A stretch of 64,000 nt of DNA from Prevotella conceptionensis 9403948 (GCF_000312305.1 NZ_HE999447.1:322073-386072); one strand, 5' to 3'; shown: positions 7,943 to 17,496, counted from the stretch's first letter. The notes: generated by a model not told the origin, from the letters alone. Numbers and translations: made by a program.

Positions 7943-8767
7943 ATGAAACAAGAAAAAAAAGCTTTGACTCTTAAAACACTTAGCAAGAGCAACGTGTGGA
8001 GCATACAAGAGAATGACGTGTTCAGAATGTGGGAAGCAGCTGAAAAAGACGCCGACCTAAAAGATAACGCACGGCATTATATGGACGTTGTGAAAAGCGC
8101 GTTTGAAGCAGAAGAGATAAAGATAGACCGACCTGAAATCATAAAGAAGTATGAGGACCGCGGATTTAAGGTGGGAGCGATAAGGCTGGAAGAAGGACAA
8201 AAGACGAAACTGGCCATTAAGAAACGCCCCATCATGCGTGTTACCGACCTTACTTACGAAAACATACGCCACATTTCGGCAGCAAAACTCATCGAAGTGC
8301 TTGACAGAAACTTTGGCGGAGGCTGGGATTCGCTGTCACAAAGCGTGAAAGACATCATCGAAAGCGGCTTTGAGGTGAGCACGACCGTATTGCCAAAGGA
8401 CCGCTTGCACAAGAAAGGGGGCATGTTCGATAAGAAGACCGAAGACGGATTTGAAGCACTTGAAATAGAGAAAGGAACGTGGGTGGAGGCCATTTTCGTT
8501 AAGGAAAAACCCGAAATGGAAAGGGTTACATCCCGACACGACGACAACTTTGCAGACGAGAAAGACCTTAGCAGTCGTGACGAAGACAATGAGGACGAAG
8601 ATGAAGTGAACGACTCGGAAAGCCAATATAAGGACGACGAGGATGAGGACGATTCGTTCGACGAGGACATCCTCACCGAAGAAAGCTACCGAACAACGTT
8701 CGAAGAAGACAACGACGAACTGGGCATGGAGGCCGAAAACATCGGTGACGAGGACGACAATTACTAA
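7943..8767 (+). CDS. Acidic protein of unknown function
   Basis: This protein of about 274 residues starts MKQEKKALTLKTLSKS. I do not recognise the family. The N-terminal 190 residues look like a folded alpha/beta domain (for example DLTYENIRHISAAKLIEVLDRNFGGGWDSLS). The last 90 residues are extremely acidic, with runs of Asp and Glu, and probably disordered. No signal peptide or membrane helix is seen, so it is predicted cytoplasmic. I prefer the ATG at 7943 over 7847 because the upstream extension has no domain character. A strong promoter and a perfect terminator make it a monocistronic unit. Confidence 0.8.
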   Translation: MKQEKKALTLKTLSKSNVWSIQENDVFRMWEAAEKDADLKDNARHYMDVVKSAFEAEEIKIDRPEIIKKYEDRGFKVGAIRLEEGQKTKLAIKKRPIMRVTDLTYENIRHISAAKLIEVLDRNFGGGWDSLSQSVKDIIESGFEVSTTVLPKDRLHKKGGMFDKKTEDGFEALEIEKGTWVEAIFVKEKPEMERVTSRHDDNFADEKDLSSRDEDNEDEDEVNDSESQYKDDEDEDDSFDEDILTEESYRTTFEEDNDELGMEAENIGDEDDNY

Positions 8768-8805
8768 GGCCATAAATACCACATCCCACCTTCGAAAGGC
8801 AAACT

Positions 8806-8846
8806 CCCCTTAAACGGAATGCCGCCAAAAAGCTCCGTTTAAGGGG
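8806..8846 (+). terminator. Terminator after the acidic orphan gene
   Basis: CCCCTTAAACGGA (8806-8818) and TCCGTTTAAGGGG (8834-8846) form a perfect 13-bp stem. The trailing U-run is poor, so it may act mainly as a stable 3' end. Confidence 0.75.
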
Positions 8847-8921
8847 AAATTCTGTAGACAGGAGCGTCATCTGAATCGGGATAAATACATATACGCTTGT
8901 TGTTTGTAGACAATAATCAAT

Positions 8922-8929
8922 TACATTTG
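8922..8929 (+). promoter_or_regulatory. -7 element almost touching the start codon
   Basis: TACATTTG fits the -7 consensus and ends 4 bp before the ATG at 8934, so the predicted transcript start is at or next to the start codon. The upstream TTG/TTTG candidates (8897-8899 and 8903-8906) are spaced 22 and 15 bp, not ideal. Confidence 0.5.
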
Positions 8930-8933
8930 CAAC

Positions 8934-9704
8934 ATGAATGATGAAAAGAAAATATCTGTTGTTATAAATACTTACAACGCCGAACGCCATTTGATGCAAG
9001 TGATAAATGCAGCCAGTGGTTTTGACGAGATTGTGGTTTGCGACATGGAAAGTACAGACAACACCTTGGACATAGCGAAAGGCATGGGCTGCCGAGTTGT
9101 TACTTTTGAAAAGAAAGACCATAACATCGTTGAGCCCGCACGCCAGTTCGCCATTGAACAGGCTTCATTTCCATGGGTCTTGGTGCTGGATGCAGATGAA
9201 ATCGTTAGTGAAGAGCTACGAACTTACCTGTACAACCACATCTCTCAGCCTGCATGCGCAGAGGGAGTGGCCATTCCGCGCAAGAATTATTTCATGGGGA
9301 AGTTCATGCATGCTTGTTATCCCGACTATATTTTGCGTTTCTTTAAAAAAGAAGTGACAACCTGGCCCGCCATCATACACGCCTCGCCCATAGTAGAAGG
9401 CCGAGTTATTCGCTTACCTAGAAACCGTAAAGACTTGGCTTTCGAACATCTGGCTAACGACTCTATCTCAACATTGAACAACAAGAACAATGTGTATTCG
9501 GACAATGAAATCTCAAAACGGCTCCACAAACACTATGGTGTTGGTGCACTGTTAGGTCGTCCATTCTTCCGTTTCTTCCGTTCGTACATTCTCAAAGGAG
9601 GCTTTAGGGATGGCGTCCCTGGGTTTATTCATGCCGTATGGGAAGGCATCTATCAGTTCACTATTGTAGCGAAGATGATTGAATTTAGGAGGCAAGCCAA
9701 ATAG
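8934..9704 (+). CDS. Family 2 glycosyltransferase (WaaE/KdtX-like)
   Basis: This 256-residue protein starts with the GT-A fold signature ISVVINTYNAERHL and has the DXD motif in VLVLDADEIVSEEL. The compact form, with LRFFKK and a late FEHLA segment, resembles lipopolysaccharide core glucosyltransferases of the WaaE/KdtX group. It should transfer a sugar from a nucleotide donor to a lipid-linked acceptor at the cytoplasmic face of the inner membrane. It converges on the envelope glycosyltransferase cluster. The exact sugar cannot be told from sequence. Confidence 0.85.
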   Translation: MNDEKKISVVINTYNAERHLMQVINAASGFDEIVVCDMESTDNTLDIAKGMGCRVVTFEKKDHNIVEPARQFAIEQASFPWVLVLDADEIVSEELRTYLYNHISQPACAEGVAIPRKNYFMGKFMHACYPDYILRFFKKEVTTWPAIIHASPIVEGRVIRLPRNRKDLAFEHLANDSISTLNNKNNVYSDNEISKRLHKHYGVGALLGRPFFRFFRSYILKGGFRDGVPGFIHAVWEGIYQFTIVAKMIEFRRQAK

Positions 9705-9921
9705 AAGTTGGTAGATTAAACATTATTGATGCACAGAAAGAGTTGGGCATCGTGCCACGCCCATTCCTTTTAACCAACACTTCATTTTCCTTTATAAAAT
9801 GGTACGGCCTTTCTTCAAGGCTGTTACAAAAGAATTGCAAGGCCCTTCGGGATTAGGCACACAGCAGGACGAGCCATGTAATGTGACAGACTTGCTTTGT
9901 TAAGCTACCAATGAACGCAAG

Positions 9922-10710
9922 TTAAAGATGCTTGTTTAATCCATTTTCGCACCAAGCAAGATGATTGCGTTTAACTTTTTCCAGTTCGTCTAAATGGCGT
10001 TGCTCGTTACTTTTTGATGCTTCTTTATGATAAAGGTGATACACATTTCCACCCATTTTGAGTGCCTTCTTTTTTACTCCGGCGAAATGTAAACGGTAGG
10101 CAAGTTCGCCGTCTTCGTGTCCCCATTGCGCCAGGTCTTCGTTATAACCGTTTACTTTGATAAGGTCGTTTTTCCAAAACGCCATGTTGCATCCCCGGAG
10201 GTGGTCTATTTTGCGGGCATAACGCTCAGCCAACAGGTGGCGAAACAGCCGTGAACGAAAACTGTTGAGTAGAAACGTGAGGGGCAGGCTGCTGTATTTG
10301 AGTTTGAATTGAGACGTAGCTAGTATTTCTTGGGTGTTTTGGGGCGTAAGCTTTACCCTACTTCCGCATACAAAATAGTTCTTTTCCGCCAATTCGAGAT
10401 GATCAGACACAAAGTGAGGAGACAGAATAACATCCCCATCTACTTGCAGAATATAGTCACCTGATGCACGGGCTATTGCCTTGTTCATGATGGTGGTTCG
10501 CCTAAACCCTTTGTCTTCATGCCACACATGCTCAATGGGTACATTGCTTTTGGCCTGCATTTCTTCAATAAGCCGCCGTGTTTCGCCTGTAGAACCGTCG
10601 TCAGCTATAACGATTTCGTCTGGCAGTACGGTTTGTTTCAGTATGCTTCCCAAACAAATTTGCAAGGCTTGAGGCCAATTGTAGGTAGAAACGATGATCG
10701 AAGTTTTCAT
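9922..10710 (-). CDS. Family 2 glycosyltransferase with galactosyltransferase-like C-terminus
   Basis: This 262-residue protein has an N-terminal GT-A fold (TSIIVSTYNWPQAL, then IVIADDGSTGET) and the metal-binding QVDGDVIL. The second half contains RGCNMAFWKNDL and WGHEDGELAYR, the conserved acceptor/metal region of the Glyco_transf_7C type. It is the last gene of the minus-strand envelope cluster, 18 bp after the preceding GT2 gene. Donor and acceptor are unknown; a hexose added to core oligosaccharide or surface glycan is the likely job. Confidence 0.9.
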   Translation of the reverse strand: MKTSIIVSTYNWPQALQICLGSILKQTVLPDEIVIADDGSTGETRRLIEEMQAKSNVPIEHVWHEDKGFRRTTIMNKAIARASGDYILQVDGDVILSPHFVSDHLELAEKNYFVCGSRVKLTPQNTQEILATSQFKLKYSSLPLTFLLNSFRSRLFRHLLAERYARKIDHLRGCNMAFWKNDLIKVNGYNEDLAQWGHEDGELAYRLHFAGVKKKALKMGGNVYHLYHKEASKSNEQRHLDELEKVKRNHLAWCENGLNKHL

Positions 10711-10728
10711 ATATAACCGAGTTTTAAA

Positions 10729-11667
10729 TTATGAATGATATAGAAAAGGAATTACTTGATGGATTGATTTGATGATACGTTCGAGTACATAATCAGAACG
10801 TTTTACACCTAATGCTTTCGCTCTTTGCATTGGCTCTTTGCGATTTTGGACATCGGGAAACATTCGTTTAATTTTTTTGTAGAAAGCTCCGCGCGCCAAA
10901 CTTAAACGATAGGAACCAATAAAAGGTAGAGTCCAAAGGCGATGGGCGATGATAAGCTGTTCTTCAAAAACACCTTTGGTTTTCTCAGAACGTGCAGTTA
11001 CACTATCGTTATGCATTCTAAAGCGATTCAACTTCTTACGAACTTCTACGACATCCCCACGCAATGCCATCTCAATCCAGAACAACCAATCGGCGCAATA
11101 ACGCAAGCCGGCGTATCGTTTGTCAATTTGCAGGTACAGGTCTCTACGAAACAGGACACCGGCAGCATTGTAAACAGAACATCGCCACATTAACAATTTG
11201 CGCAGATAGCTTTTTGAAGGATAAAAGCGAACTGAACCATCCTCGTGCTTGTGCCAATAATCAAACTCTCTTCCAGTGGGCTTTCCATTCTCATCTACCA
11301 AGACAGCACCGGCAAAGGCAATGGCGGCCGTAGGATATTGATCGAGTGCCCTGACCAGTGTTGCCAATAAAGTAGGCTCGCAATAATCGTCGCTTTCTGC
11401 TATCCAAACATACTCGCCTTGGGCCAAGTCAATACCTTTCCGCCATTGTGCAAAGGGGCTTCCACTATTTTTCTCATTGAAAACGATGCGACTGACCAAT
11501 GGATGTGTGGCATATTGAGATAAAACAGCTTGGCTATTGTCGGTGGAACAATCATCGAGCAGAATGACTTCCATATTTTGAAAGGTTTGGGAGAGAATGC
11601 TCTCCAGGCGTTGCGGAAGAAAACGGCCATAGTTGTAGTTGGGCACAATAACGGATACCTTGGGCAT
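10729..11667 (-). CDS. Family 2 glycosyltransferase
   Basis: This 312-residue protein starts KVSVIVPNYNYGRFLPQRLESIL and has LLDDCSTDNSQ and the DXD-like IAESDDYCEP, typical of GT2 enzymes that decorate polysaccharides. The C-terminus has no clear transmembrane helix. It is separated from the upstream GT11 gene by only 14 bp and is part of the same transcription unit. The specific sugar cannot be assigned. Confidence 0.9.
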   Translation of the reverse strand: MPKVSVIVPNYNYGRFLPQRLESILSQTFQNMEVILLDDCSTDNSQAVLSQYATHPLVSRIVFNEKNSGSPFAQWRKGIDLAQGEYVWIAESDDYCEPTLLATLVRALDQYPTAAIAFAGAVLVDENGKPTGREFDYWHKHEDGSVRFYPSKSYLRKLLMWRCSVYNAAGVLFRRDLYLQIDKRYAGLRYCADWLFWIEMALRGDVVEVRKKLNRFRMHNDSVTARSEKTKGVFEEQLIIAHRLWTLPFIGSYRLSLARGAFYKKIKRMFPDVQNRKEPMQRAKALGVKRSDYVLERIIKSIHQVIPFLYHS

Positions 11668-11681
11668 AATGGGTGAGCGAT

Positions 11682-12476
11682 TTAGACTGTGGTAAATACG
11701 TCGTCGAAGTAGACAAATGACTGCGCGGTGAGCGGTACGTCTTTATCCATAATCCAGTAAAGCGGCACGCGGCGATAAAAAGACGCCCAAAGCGAGAAAG
11801 TGCTTTTAACGCCGATGAGGTAATCGCATGATGCCAAGAGTTGCAAGTCTTCGATTGCACTGCCTTCTGAAAGGAAAGTGGTGGGGTGAACAGCGGTAAA
11901 GCCATCGATATTGAGCGCGTTATCGTTAGTGCAAATGTAAATATTGATGGTTTCATTGGGATGCAATGCGGTGAAATCTTTTATGATGCGATGATATACT
12001 TCATCACTGAAGAAGTATTTTCCGCCCTGCCAACGAATGTAGTCTCCGCGCCGGATGTGTAGTCCTAAGTTAATGTCTGCCTGCGGATGGGTGTTCATCC
12101 AGCAGTTCACTTTTGCTTGAATAGTTGGTTTTATTTCAAAAATGCGAGCAATATCATCCCTATATTTGAGAAACAAGTCTGGATAACGTAGGTGCCAGGC
12201 TGCACTCGCTATAATCCAGGGCTTGCATAACTGCTGGTCTTGGATAATGTTCGACCCATCTTTAATGCAGGTGATAACGCGGAAAGTAATGAGTAGTTTG
12301 CCGAGAATATAGGTAAGTGGGTTGTGATACCACTTTTTGCAAATTTCAAAAAAGCGGTATTTATAAGAGAAACGCAACGAAACGACGGTTACTTTATGCT
12401 CTTTTCCGAAGGCGTAAAGATGTGCATATTGCAGAATATTATTGCACATCTGCCCATATCCTTTGACAAATATCAT
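11682..12476 (-). CDS. GT11-like (alpha-1,2-fucosyltransferase-type) glycosyltransferase
   Basis: This 264-residue protein carries the GT11 hallmark LGLHIRRGDY at about residues 136-145, the donor-binding arginine motif of fucosyltransferases, and later LLASCDYLIGVKSTFSLWASF. The usual N-terminal GGLGNQLFQYA is altered here to GYGQMCNNILQYAH, so donor preference could differ. Its ATG overlaps the stop of the acyltransferase gene (ATGA), implying coupled translation. A host-like fucosylated surface sugar is possible but unproven. Confidence 0.75.
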   Translation of the reverse strand: MIFVKGYGQMCNNILQYAHLYAFGKEHKVTVVSLRFSYKYRFFEICKKWYHNPLTYILGKLLITFRVITCIKDGSNIIQDQQLCKPWIIASAAWHLRYPDLFLKYRDDIARIFEIKPTIQAKVNCWMNTHPQADINLGLHIRRGDYIRWQGGKYFFSDEVYHRIIKDFTALHPNETINIYICTNDNALNIDGFTAVHPTTFLSEGSAIEDLQLLASCDYLIGVKSTFSLWASFYRRVPLYWIMDKDVPLTAQSFVYFDDVFTTV

Positions 12477-13465
12477 ATTCCTTGTTGATTTTGTTGTATC
12501 AGTTTTCGACGTTTAATGTCTTCAATGTCACCAAGATCTACCCTGCCTGTGGTTTCGTCATATCGTAGGTTAAACTCCTCCCGTGTTCTTTTCCAACGGT
12601 TATGGCTCCAAAGATAAAGGGCCGGATCTCGGCGAATGGTGTGTTGCAGCTTTTCAAAATAGGTGTCAGTCAGTTCAAAGTCTGCTCTCCCTTTGGGTTG
12701 GTCGGTTATCAATTGCATGTCGCAGCGATAATATCCACGCTTAGTTCGTGACACGTCACAATAGAAAACCACCTGATTGGTTGCCTTCATAACCTTTTCC
12801 GTTCCCGTCAATACAGGTGTATCATGATTAAGGAAATCAAACCAGTGATGGATATTGTTCCAAAACGGCACTTGGTCTGATATGTAACCCATCACGATGG
12901 GTTGTTTCTGTTGTTGGTAAGCCACTACACGTCGCAAGGTTTCTGCCATGGCAATACAACGTGCACCTTGCTTTTCCCTCACCTTCTTAAAAAGGCTGTC
13001 GAAACGTTTGTTTTCTAAAGGATGATAAATTTGCGTACACAGACCCTTGTCGCTTATCCAATAAGGTAGCGAAGTTATCCACTCCCACTGGCCATAATGG
13101 CCTAAATACACACCGCACGAACGTCCCTGGTCCACATAGTGGTCAATAACATCAGTCCCCGTAAACACGAGATGTTCCATCAACTGCCGCTTACTCATGG
13201 TCATCAGCTTAATCGTTTCCACCAAGTAGTCGCAAAACCAATGATAAAAGCCCTTCTCTATCGACCGAAGCTCAACATCCGACTTCTCAGGAAAAGAGCT
13301 CTCGATGTTCTGCCGAATAACGCGGCGTCGATATTTCACCACATAATATGTAACAAGGTACAAGAAGTCGGATATTACGTACAGCACGCAGAAAGGCAAG
13401 AGAGAAAAGACGAACCAAGCTGCATACAATAGATAGTAAGCAATGAAACTGATAACATTCTTCAT
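12473..13465 (-). CDS. Lipid A biosynthesis acyltransferase (LpxL/HtrB family)
   Basis: This protein of about 330 residues has an N-terminal hydrophobic anchor and the catalytic HX4(D/E) motif as GHYGQWEW, with the acidic member being Glu. It should add a secondary acyl chain to lipid A at the inner membrane. I place the start at the ATG at 13463-13465; a TTG two codons earlier would overlap the upstream stop. Bacteroidales lipid A is usually penta-acylated or less, and a single LpxL-type enzyme next to the exporter fits that. The downstream GT11 gene overlaps by 4 bp. Confidence 0.92.
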   Translation of the reverse strand: MKNVISFIAYYLLYAAWFVFSLLPFCVLYVISDFLYLVTYYVVKYRRRVIRQNIESSFPEKSDVELRSIEKGFYHWFCDYLVETIKLMTMSKRQLMEHLVFTGTDVIDHYVDQGRSCGVYLGHYGQWEWITSLPYWISDKGLCTQIYHPLENKRFDSLFKKVREKQGARCIAMAETLRRVVAYQQQKQPIVMGYISDQVPFWNNIHHWFDFLNHDTPVLTGTEKVMKATNQVVFYCDVSRTKRGYYRCDMQLITDQPKGRADFELTDTYFEKLQHTIRRDPALYLWSHNRWKRTREEFNLRYDETTGRVDLGDIEDIKRRKLIQQNQQGI

Positions 13466-13467
13466 TC

Positions 13468-15450
13468 TCAAGGCATCAATTTGTCGTTAACCATCCTATA
13501 CATGTATTGCTGGATGATAGCCTTAACCTCACGCTCCATCTGCGCTTGCTGTTTCACCTTCCCTTTAAGATTATGTTTCATCAAGAGGTCGTCCAGTGCA
13601 TATACAGCCTTGGTTTGCTTACCATCGAATTGCAACACATATCCATACTTCACATATTGATAAATACCGTTAAGGTAGTTTACTGCATACGTTTCCTCCA
13701 TCGGTGTTGTCATCAAGTCGCACCCGAAAGAAAGGAAGGGCTTACTATACTCCAAAATACTGAGCACAGTGGGTAATATGTCTATCTGCTGAGCGATACC
13801 GTCGCGCATGCCTGGTTCTATTTCGCCGCTGGGATCATAGATAATGATAGGCGAGCAAAATCCACCTATATCCGTTTGATATTGAGCATGGTCGCTCAGG
13901 TTGGTGTGGTCGCTTGTCAGTACAAAAATAGTGTTCTTGAACCAAGGTTGTTTGCGTGCGCTCTCGAAGAACTTACCTATGGCCATGTCGGTGTACCTGA
14001 TGCACTTGTGCATAATCAGTCCTTCTTCAGGGTATACGTCCTTATACTTTTCAGGAATGACGTAAGGCGTATGCGAAGAAACGGTGAATACTGTCGTCAT
14101 GAAAGGCTGTTTCATCTCGCTCATCTTTGTGCAATAGTATTGTAAAAATGGTTCATCCCAAATTCCCCAATGCCCGTCAAAGTCGGCATCACCGCCAAAA
14201 CGCGGGTCGGCTGCATAGTCTTCGCGTCCATAATACTCCTTAAACCCTGTTTTCTTTGCAAAAGCCAAGAAACCCATACTGCCTCGATTGGCCCCATGGA
14301 AAAAGGCCGTGTTGTATCCTTCGTTACTTAAGATGCCAGCCAAACCGGTGTAAGTGTTCATGGATTGTGGAGAAAGTACGAACGGTTCGACAAACATTGG
14401 AATTCCACAGAGCACAGAAGGCATGCCGTCTATACTCTTGCGTCCATTGCAATAAGAATACTTGTAGGTAACACTTTGTTCTATAAGTTTATCCACATTG
14501 GGGGTGTAGCCTTTATAATTACCGTCTTCCAGCTCTTTGTTCAGTGCACCTATGTATTCTCTGCCGAAGCTTTCTACAATCAATATCACCACATTCTTAG
14601 CATCAAGCGCAGATAAAGCTGAGGGCCTATGCCTGTTATGAATGGGTGTAAACACCTTTTCCAATTCTTCTTGCGACTTGAAATATTCGGGAACAGTGAA
14701 TACACTCTTACCAATGGTGCGAATAAGAGCAAATGGCGTGTTCAGCACTAGTGCACATTCGGTGGGGCGTTCAACGTATTCATTGGCATTGCTGATGGTT
14801 ATCGGTCTAATGGCTGAGTCTAAACCACCCCGACAGGCTGCAACGCCAAAGGGGGTGACGGCAGCCAACAGTAATAGCTGTATTCCGCTATAAGCCACGC
14901 GTTGCTTTACCGAAACATATTGTCCCGCCCTAACCTTAGGCGTAACGTATAGCTTGCACAGCAGAAATATCAACAATGCAGCCAACAACACCAAGTACCA
15001 GTGTTCTAAAAGCTCGCCCCAGAACACATCGCCTAGGTTGTTTTCGTTCTTAAACTCGCTGAAAACGCTTGTCGTGGTTCGCCGAAGGGTATAAGGGAAG
15101 TAAACGGAATCGCCCAAGTTGATTACCAACGTGAGTGAGTTAACCACAACGAACAACCACTTACATACCTTATGATACAACGGCGTTTCTTTCATCCACA
15201 ACGGGAAAAGCATCATCACCACATAAAGGGAGTTGGTGTAGAATATCGCCGAGCGGTCGAACATGTAGCCGCCATAAAACAATCGCCAAAGACGGGCGGG
15301 CGACAGGACGGCACAAAAGTAATTGTAGTTCTCAAACAAAAATTCTATTCGAGCCACGATATACAAGCCAAAAGCCAAAAGCAGGTTGGCAAGCAACGCC
15401 ACGAATGGCGCCAACGGACTTTGCATAATGTCCAGACGATTTCTTTTCAT
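13468..15450 (-). CDS. LtaS-like membrane phosphotransferase (sulfatase superfamily)
   Basis: This 660-residue protein has about five N-terminal transmembrane segments (to about residue 200) followed by an extracytoplasmic alkaline-phosphatase-fold domain. Metal-site motifs are NVVILIVESFGREYIG and the C-terminal LTSDHTNLSDHAQ; the likely nucleophile lies in GRKSIDGMPSV. Homologues transfer phosphoglycerol or phosphoethanolamine from phospholipids onto glycans or lipids. In this lipid A/exporter setting it may decorate LPS or another glycolipid. It is followed after 2 bp by the acyltransferase gene. The substrate is inferred, not seen. Confidence 0.88.
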   Translation of the reverse strand: MKRNRLDIMQSPLAPFVALLANLLLAFGLYIVARIEFLFENYNYFCAVLSPARLWRLFYGGYMFDRSAIFYTNSLYVVMMLFPLWMKETPLYHKVCKWLFVVVNSLTLVINLGDSVYFPYTLRRTTTSVFSEFKNENNLGDVFWGELLEHWYLVLLAALLIFLLCKLYVTPKVRAGQYVSVKQRVAYSGIQLLLLAAVTPFGVAACRGGLDSAIRPITISNANEYVERPTECALVLNTPFALIRTIGKSVFTVPEYFKSQEELEKVFTPIHNRHRPSALSALDAKNVVILIVESFGREYIGALNKELEDGNYKGYTPNVDKLIEQSVTYKYSYCNGRKSIDGMPSVLCGIPMFVEPFVLSPQSMNTYTGLAGILSNEGYNTAFFHGANRGSMGFLAFAKKTGFKEYYGREDYAADPRFGGDADFDGHWGIWDEPFLQYYCTKMSEMKQPFMTTVFTVSSHTPYVIPEKYKDVYPEEGLIMHKCIRYTDMAIGKFFESARKQPWFKNTIFVLTSDHTNLSDHAQYQTDIGGFCSPIIIYDPSGEIEPGMRDGIAQQIDILPTVLSILEYSKPFLSFGCDLMTTPMEETYAVNYLNGIYQYVKYGYVLQFDGKQTKAVYALDDLLMKHNLKGKVKQQAQMEREVKAIIQQYMYRMVNDKLMP

Positions 15451-15480
15451 GTTGTACTCCTTATTATAATAACTGTGGTT

Positions 15481-17322
15481 TCAGAGCGACTGCATGTCGT
15501 TCAACTTACGATAATAGCCATCAATGGCCAGCAGTTCTTCATGTGTTCCACGTTCAACGATGTGCCCTTCGTGTATCACACATATCTCGTCGGCATTCTT
15601 AATGGTCGACAGGCGGTGGGCAATGGCCACCGTGGTGCGTGTTTTCATCAGTCTTTCAAGGGCGTCTTGCACTAGTCGTTCGCTCTCAGTGTCCAAAGCA
15701 CTAGTTGCCTCGTCCAATATAAGTATGGGTGGATTTTTAAGCACTGCACGAGCGATGCTCACGCGTTGGCGTTGTCCGCCCGAAAGTCTGCCGCCCCTAT
15801 CGCCAATGTTTGTGTCAAAACCATGTTCCGTCTCCATGATGAAATCGTACGCATTGGCTATGCGTGCTGCCTCCTGCACATCGTGCATAGAGGCATTGTC
15901 TACGCCGAAAGTAATGTTGTTGTAAAACGAGTCGTTAAACAAGATGGCCTCTTGGTTCACGTTGCCAATAAGCTGGCGCAAGTCGTGCACGCCCAAGTCT
16001 TTCACATTGATGCCGTCGATAAGCACTTCGCCCTCTTGTACATCGTAGTAACGCGGAATCAAATCTACCAAAGTAGACTTGCCCGAACCGCTCTGCCCCA
16101 CCAAAGCCACACTCTGTCCCTTGCGTATAGTTAGATTAATGTGGCGCAACACCCATTGTTCGCCGTACCTAAACGATACGTCCCTAAACTCTATTTGATG
16201 TTCAAAGCTGCTTATGTGCACAGGGTTTTCCTTCTCCTTAATGTCTATCTCGGCTTTCAAAATCTTGTCTATGCGTTCCATCGAGGCCAAGCCCTTGGGG
16301 ATGTTATAGCCTGCACGCGAGAAATCTTTCAGCGGATTGATGATAGAATAAAGAATAACGAGGTAGTAAATAAATGTTGGGCCTTGCATCACCTGATTGT
16401 TCAGAACCAGCATTCCGCCAAACCACAGCACGATAACAATCATTACCGTACCCAAAAACTCGCTCATGGGGTGCGCCAATTGCTGGCGAATGTTCACCTT
16501 CATGATGTCGTTTCGGTAGGCGCTATTCACTTTGTCGAATCGCGCATTCATCTTATCTTCGGCACAGAATGCCTTGATAATGCGCAGTCCACCCAATGTT
16601 TCCTCCACTTGGCTCATCGTATCGCTCCACAACGCCTGTGCCTTAATGGAGTTTTGCTTAAGCCTGCGCCCCACATAACCCATGAACCAGCCGAACAAAG
16701 GCACGAAAATAAGGGTGAAAAGCGTTAGTTGCCACGACACAACAACCAGCGTGATGAAATAGGCTATGATAAGAACGGGATTCTTAAACAGCATGTCAAG
16801 CGACGACATGATGGAACCCTCAACCTCTTGAACGTCGCCACTCATTCGCGCAATGAGGTCGCCCTTTCGTTCTTCTGAAAAGAAACCCAACGAAAGCGAT
16901 GTAATCTTTCGATACATTTGGTTGCGGATGTCGCGCACAACACCTGTCCGTATGGGTATGATGGCGGCCGACGACAAGAAGTAGGAAAGCGTTTTTAGCA
17001 TAGTCATGAAAGCCAACAGTAAGCCCACAACAAGCAGGGTGGTTGTTGCTCCCCACTCCACTATCATTCGCTGTATGTAATAATTCAGGTTGTTTACGAT
17101 AATGTCTACTAGCTGGCCAATGCTCTCCGCACTTCCCCAAGCCACGTACGGCACAGGTTTAGCGGCATCGCTTGTCTTAAAGAGTATGTTCAATATGGGT
17201 ATCAGCGTTGCGAAAGAGAAGATGTTCAATATCGCAGACAAGACATTGAACACTATGGATAGGGCCAAATATTTCTTATACGGCGGCACAAAACGACGCA
17301 ATACTCGTAAAAATTCTTTCAT
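15481..17322 (-). CDS. MsbA-like lipid exporter ABC transporter
   Basis: This is a half-transporter of about 613 residues: six transmembrane helices, then an ATPase domain with Walker A GQSGSGKST, signature LSGGQRQRVS, Walker B ILILDEATSALD and the H-loop in VAIAHRLSTI. It probably flips lipid A or core-lipid A across the inner membrane as a homodimer. The start is set at MKEFLRVLRRFVPPYKK because an upstream in-frame ATG (17404-17406) falls at the -33 element of the predicted promoter. It is the first gene of the envelope cluster. Confidence 0.93.
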   Translation of the reverse strand: MKEFLRVLRRFVPPYKKYLALSIVFNVLSAILNIFSFATLIPILNILFKTSDAAKPVPYVAWGSAESIGQLVDIIVNNLNYYIQRMIVEWGATTTLLVVGLLLAFMTMLKTLSYFLSSAAIIPIRTGVVRDIRNQMYRKITSLSLGFFSEERKGDLIARMSGDVQEVEGSIMSSLDMLFKNPVLIIAYFITLVVVSWQLTLFTLIFVPLFGWFMGYVGRRLKQNSIKAQALWSDTMSQVEETLGGLRIIKAFCAEDKMNARFDKVNSAYRNDIMKVNIRQQLAHPMSEFLGTVMIVIVLWFGGMLVLNNQVMQGPTFIYYLVILYSIINPLKDFSRAGYNIPKGLASMERIDKILKAEIDIKEKENPVHISSFEHQIEFRDVSFRYGEQWVLRHINLTIRKGQSVALVGQSGSGKSTLVDLIPRYYDVQEGEVLIDGINVKDLGVHDLRQLIGNVNQEAILFNDSFYNNITFGVDNASMHDVQEAARIANAYDFIMETEHGFDTNIGDRGGRLSGGQRQRVSIARAVLKNPPILILDEATSALDTESERLVQDALERLMKTRTTVAIAHRLSTIKNADEICVIHEGHIVERGTHEELLAIDGYYRKLNDMQSL

Positions 17323-17375
17323 ATATAGGGTGTTACACACCTGCGAGGGGTGCTGTATAATGACATAATGTGGTG

Positions 17376-17406
17376 CAAAGGTAATGTAAATTACGCGCTT
17401 TCGCAA
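17376..17406 (-). promoter_or_regulatory. Promoter of the envelope gene cluster
   Basis: Read on the minus strand, TTG (17406-17404), 20 bp, then TACCTTTG (17383-17376) matches the Bacteroidetes promoter. The predicted transcript start is near 17372, giving a leader of about 50 nt before the MsbA-like gene. All six genes to 9922 could be read from here. Confidence 0.72.
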
Positions 17407-17496
17407 CTTCTTTACCCTTGTTTTTCATTATCCAGGCCATCTGTTCTGCACCTGGTGGGGTTTCTTAACAATTTTAAGTTCATCTGCTGGTGCGTA

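Noticed and set aside
8254-8782. Minus-strand genes opposite the acidic orphan
   Set aside because: Same artefact of acidic-codon runs; the plus-strand gene has the promoter and terminator.
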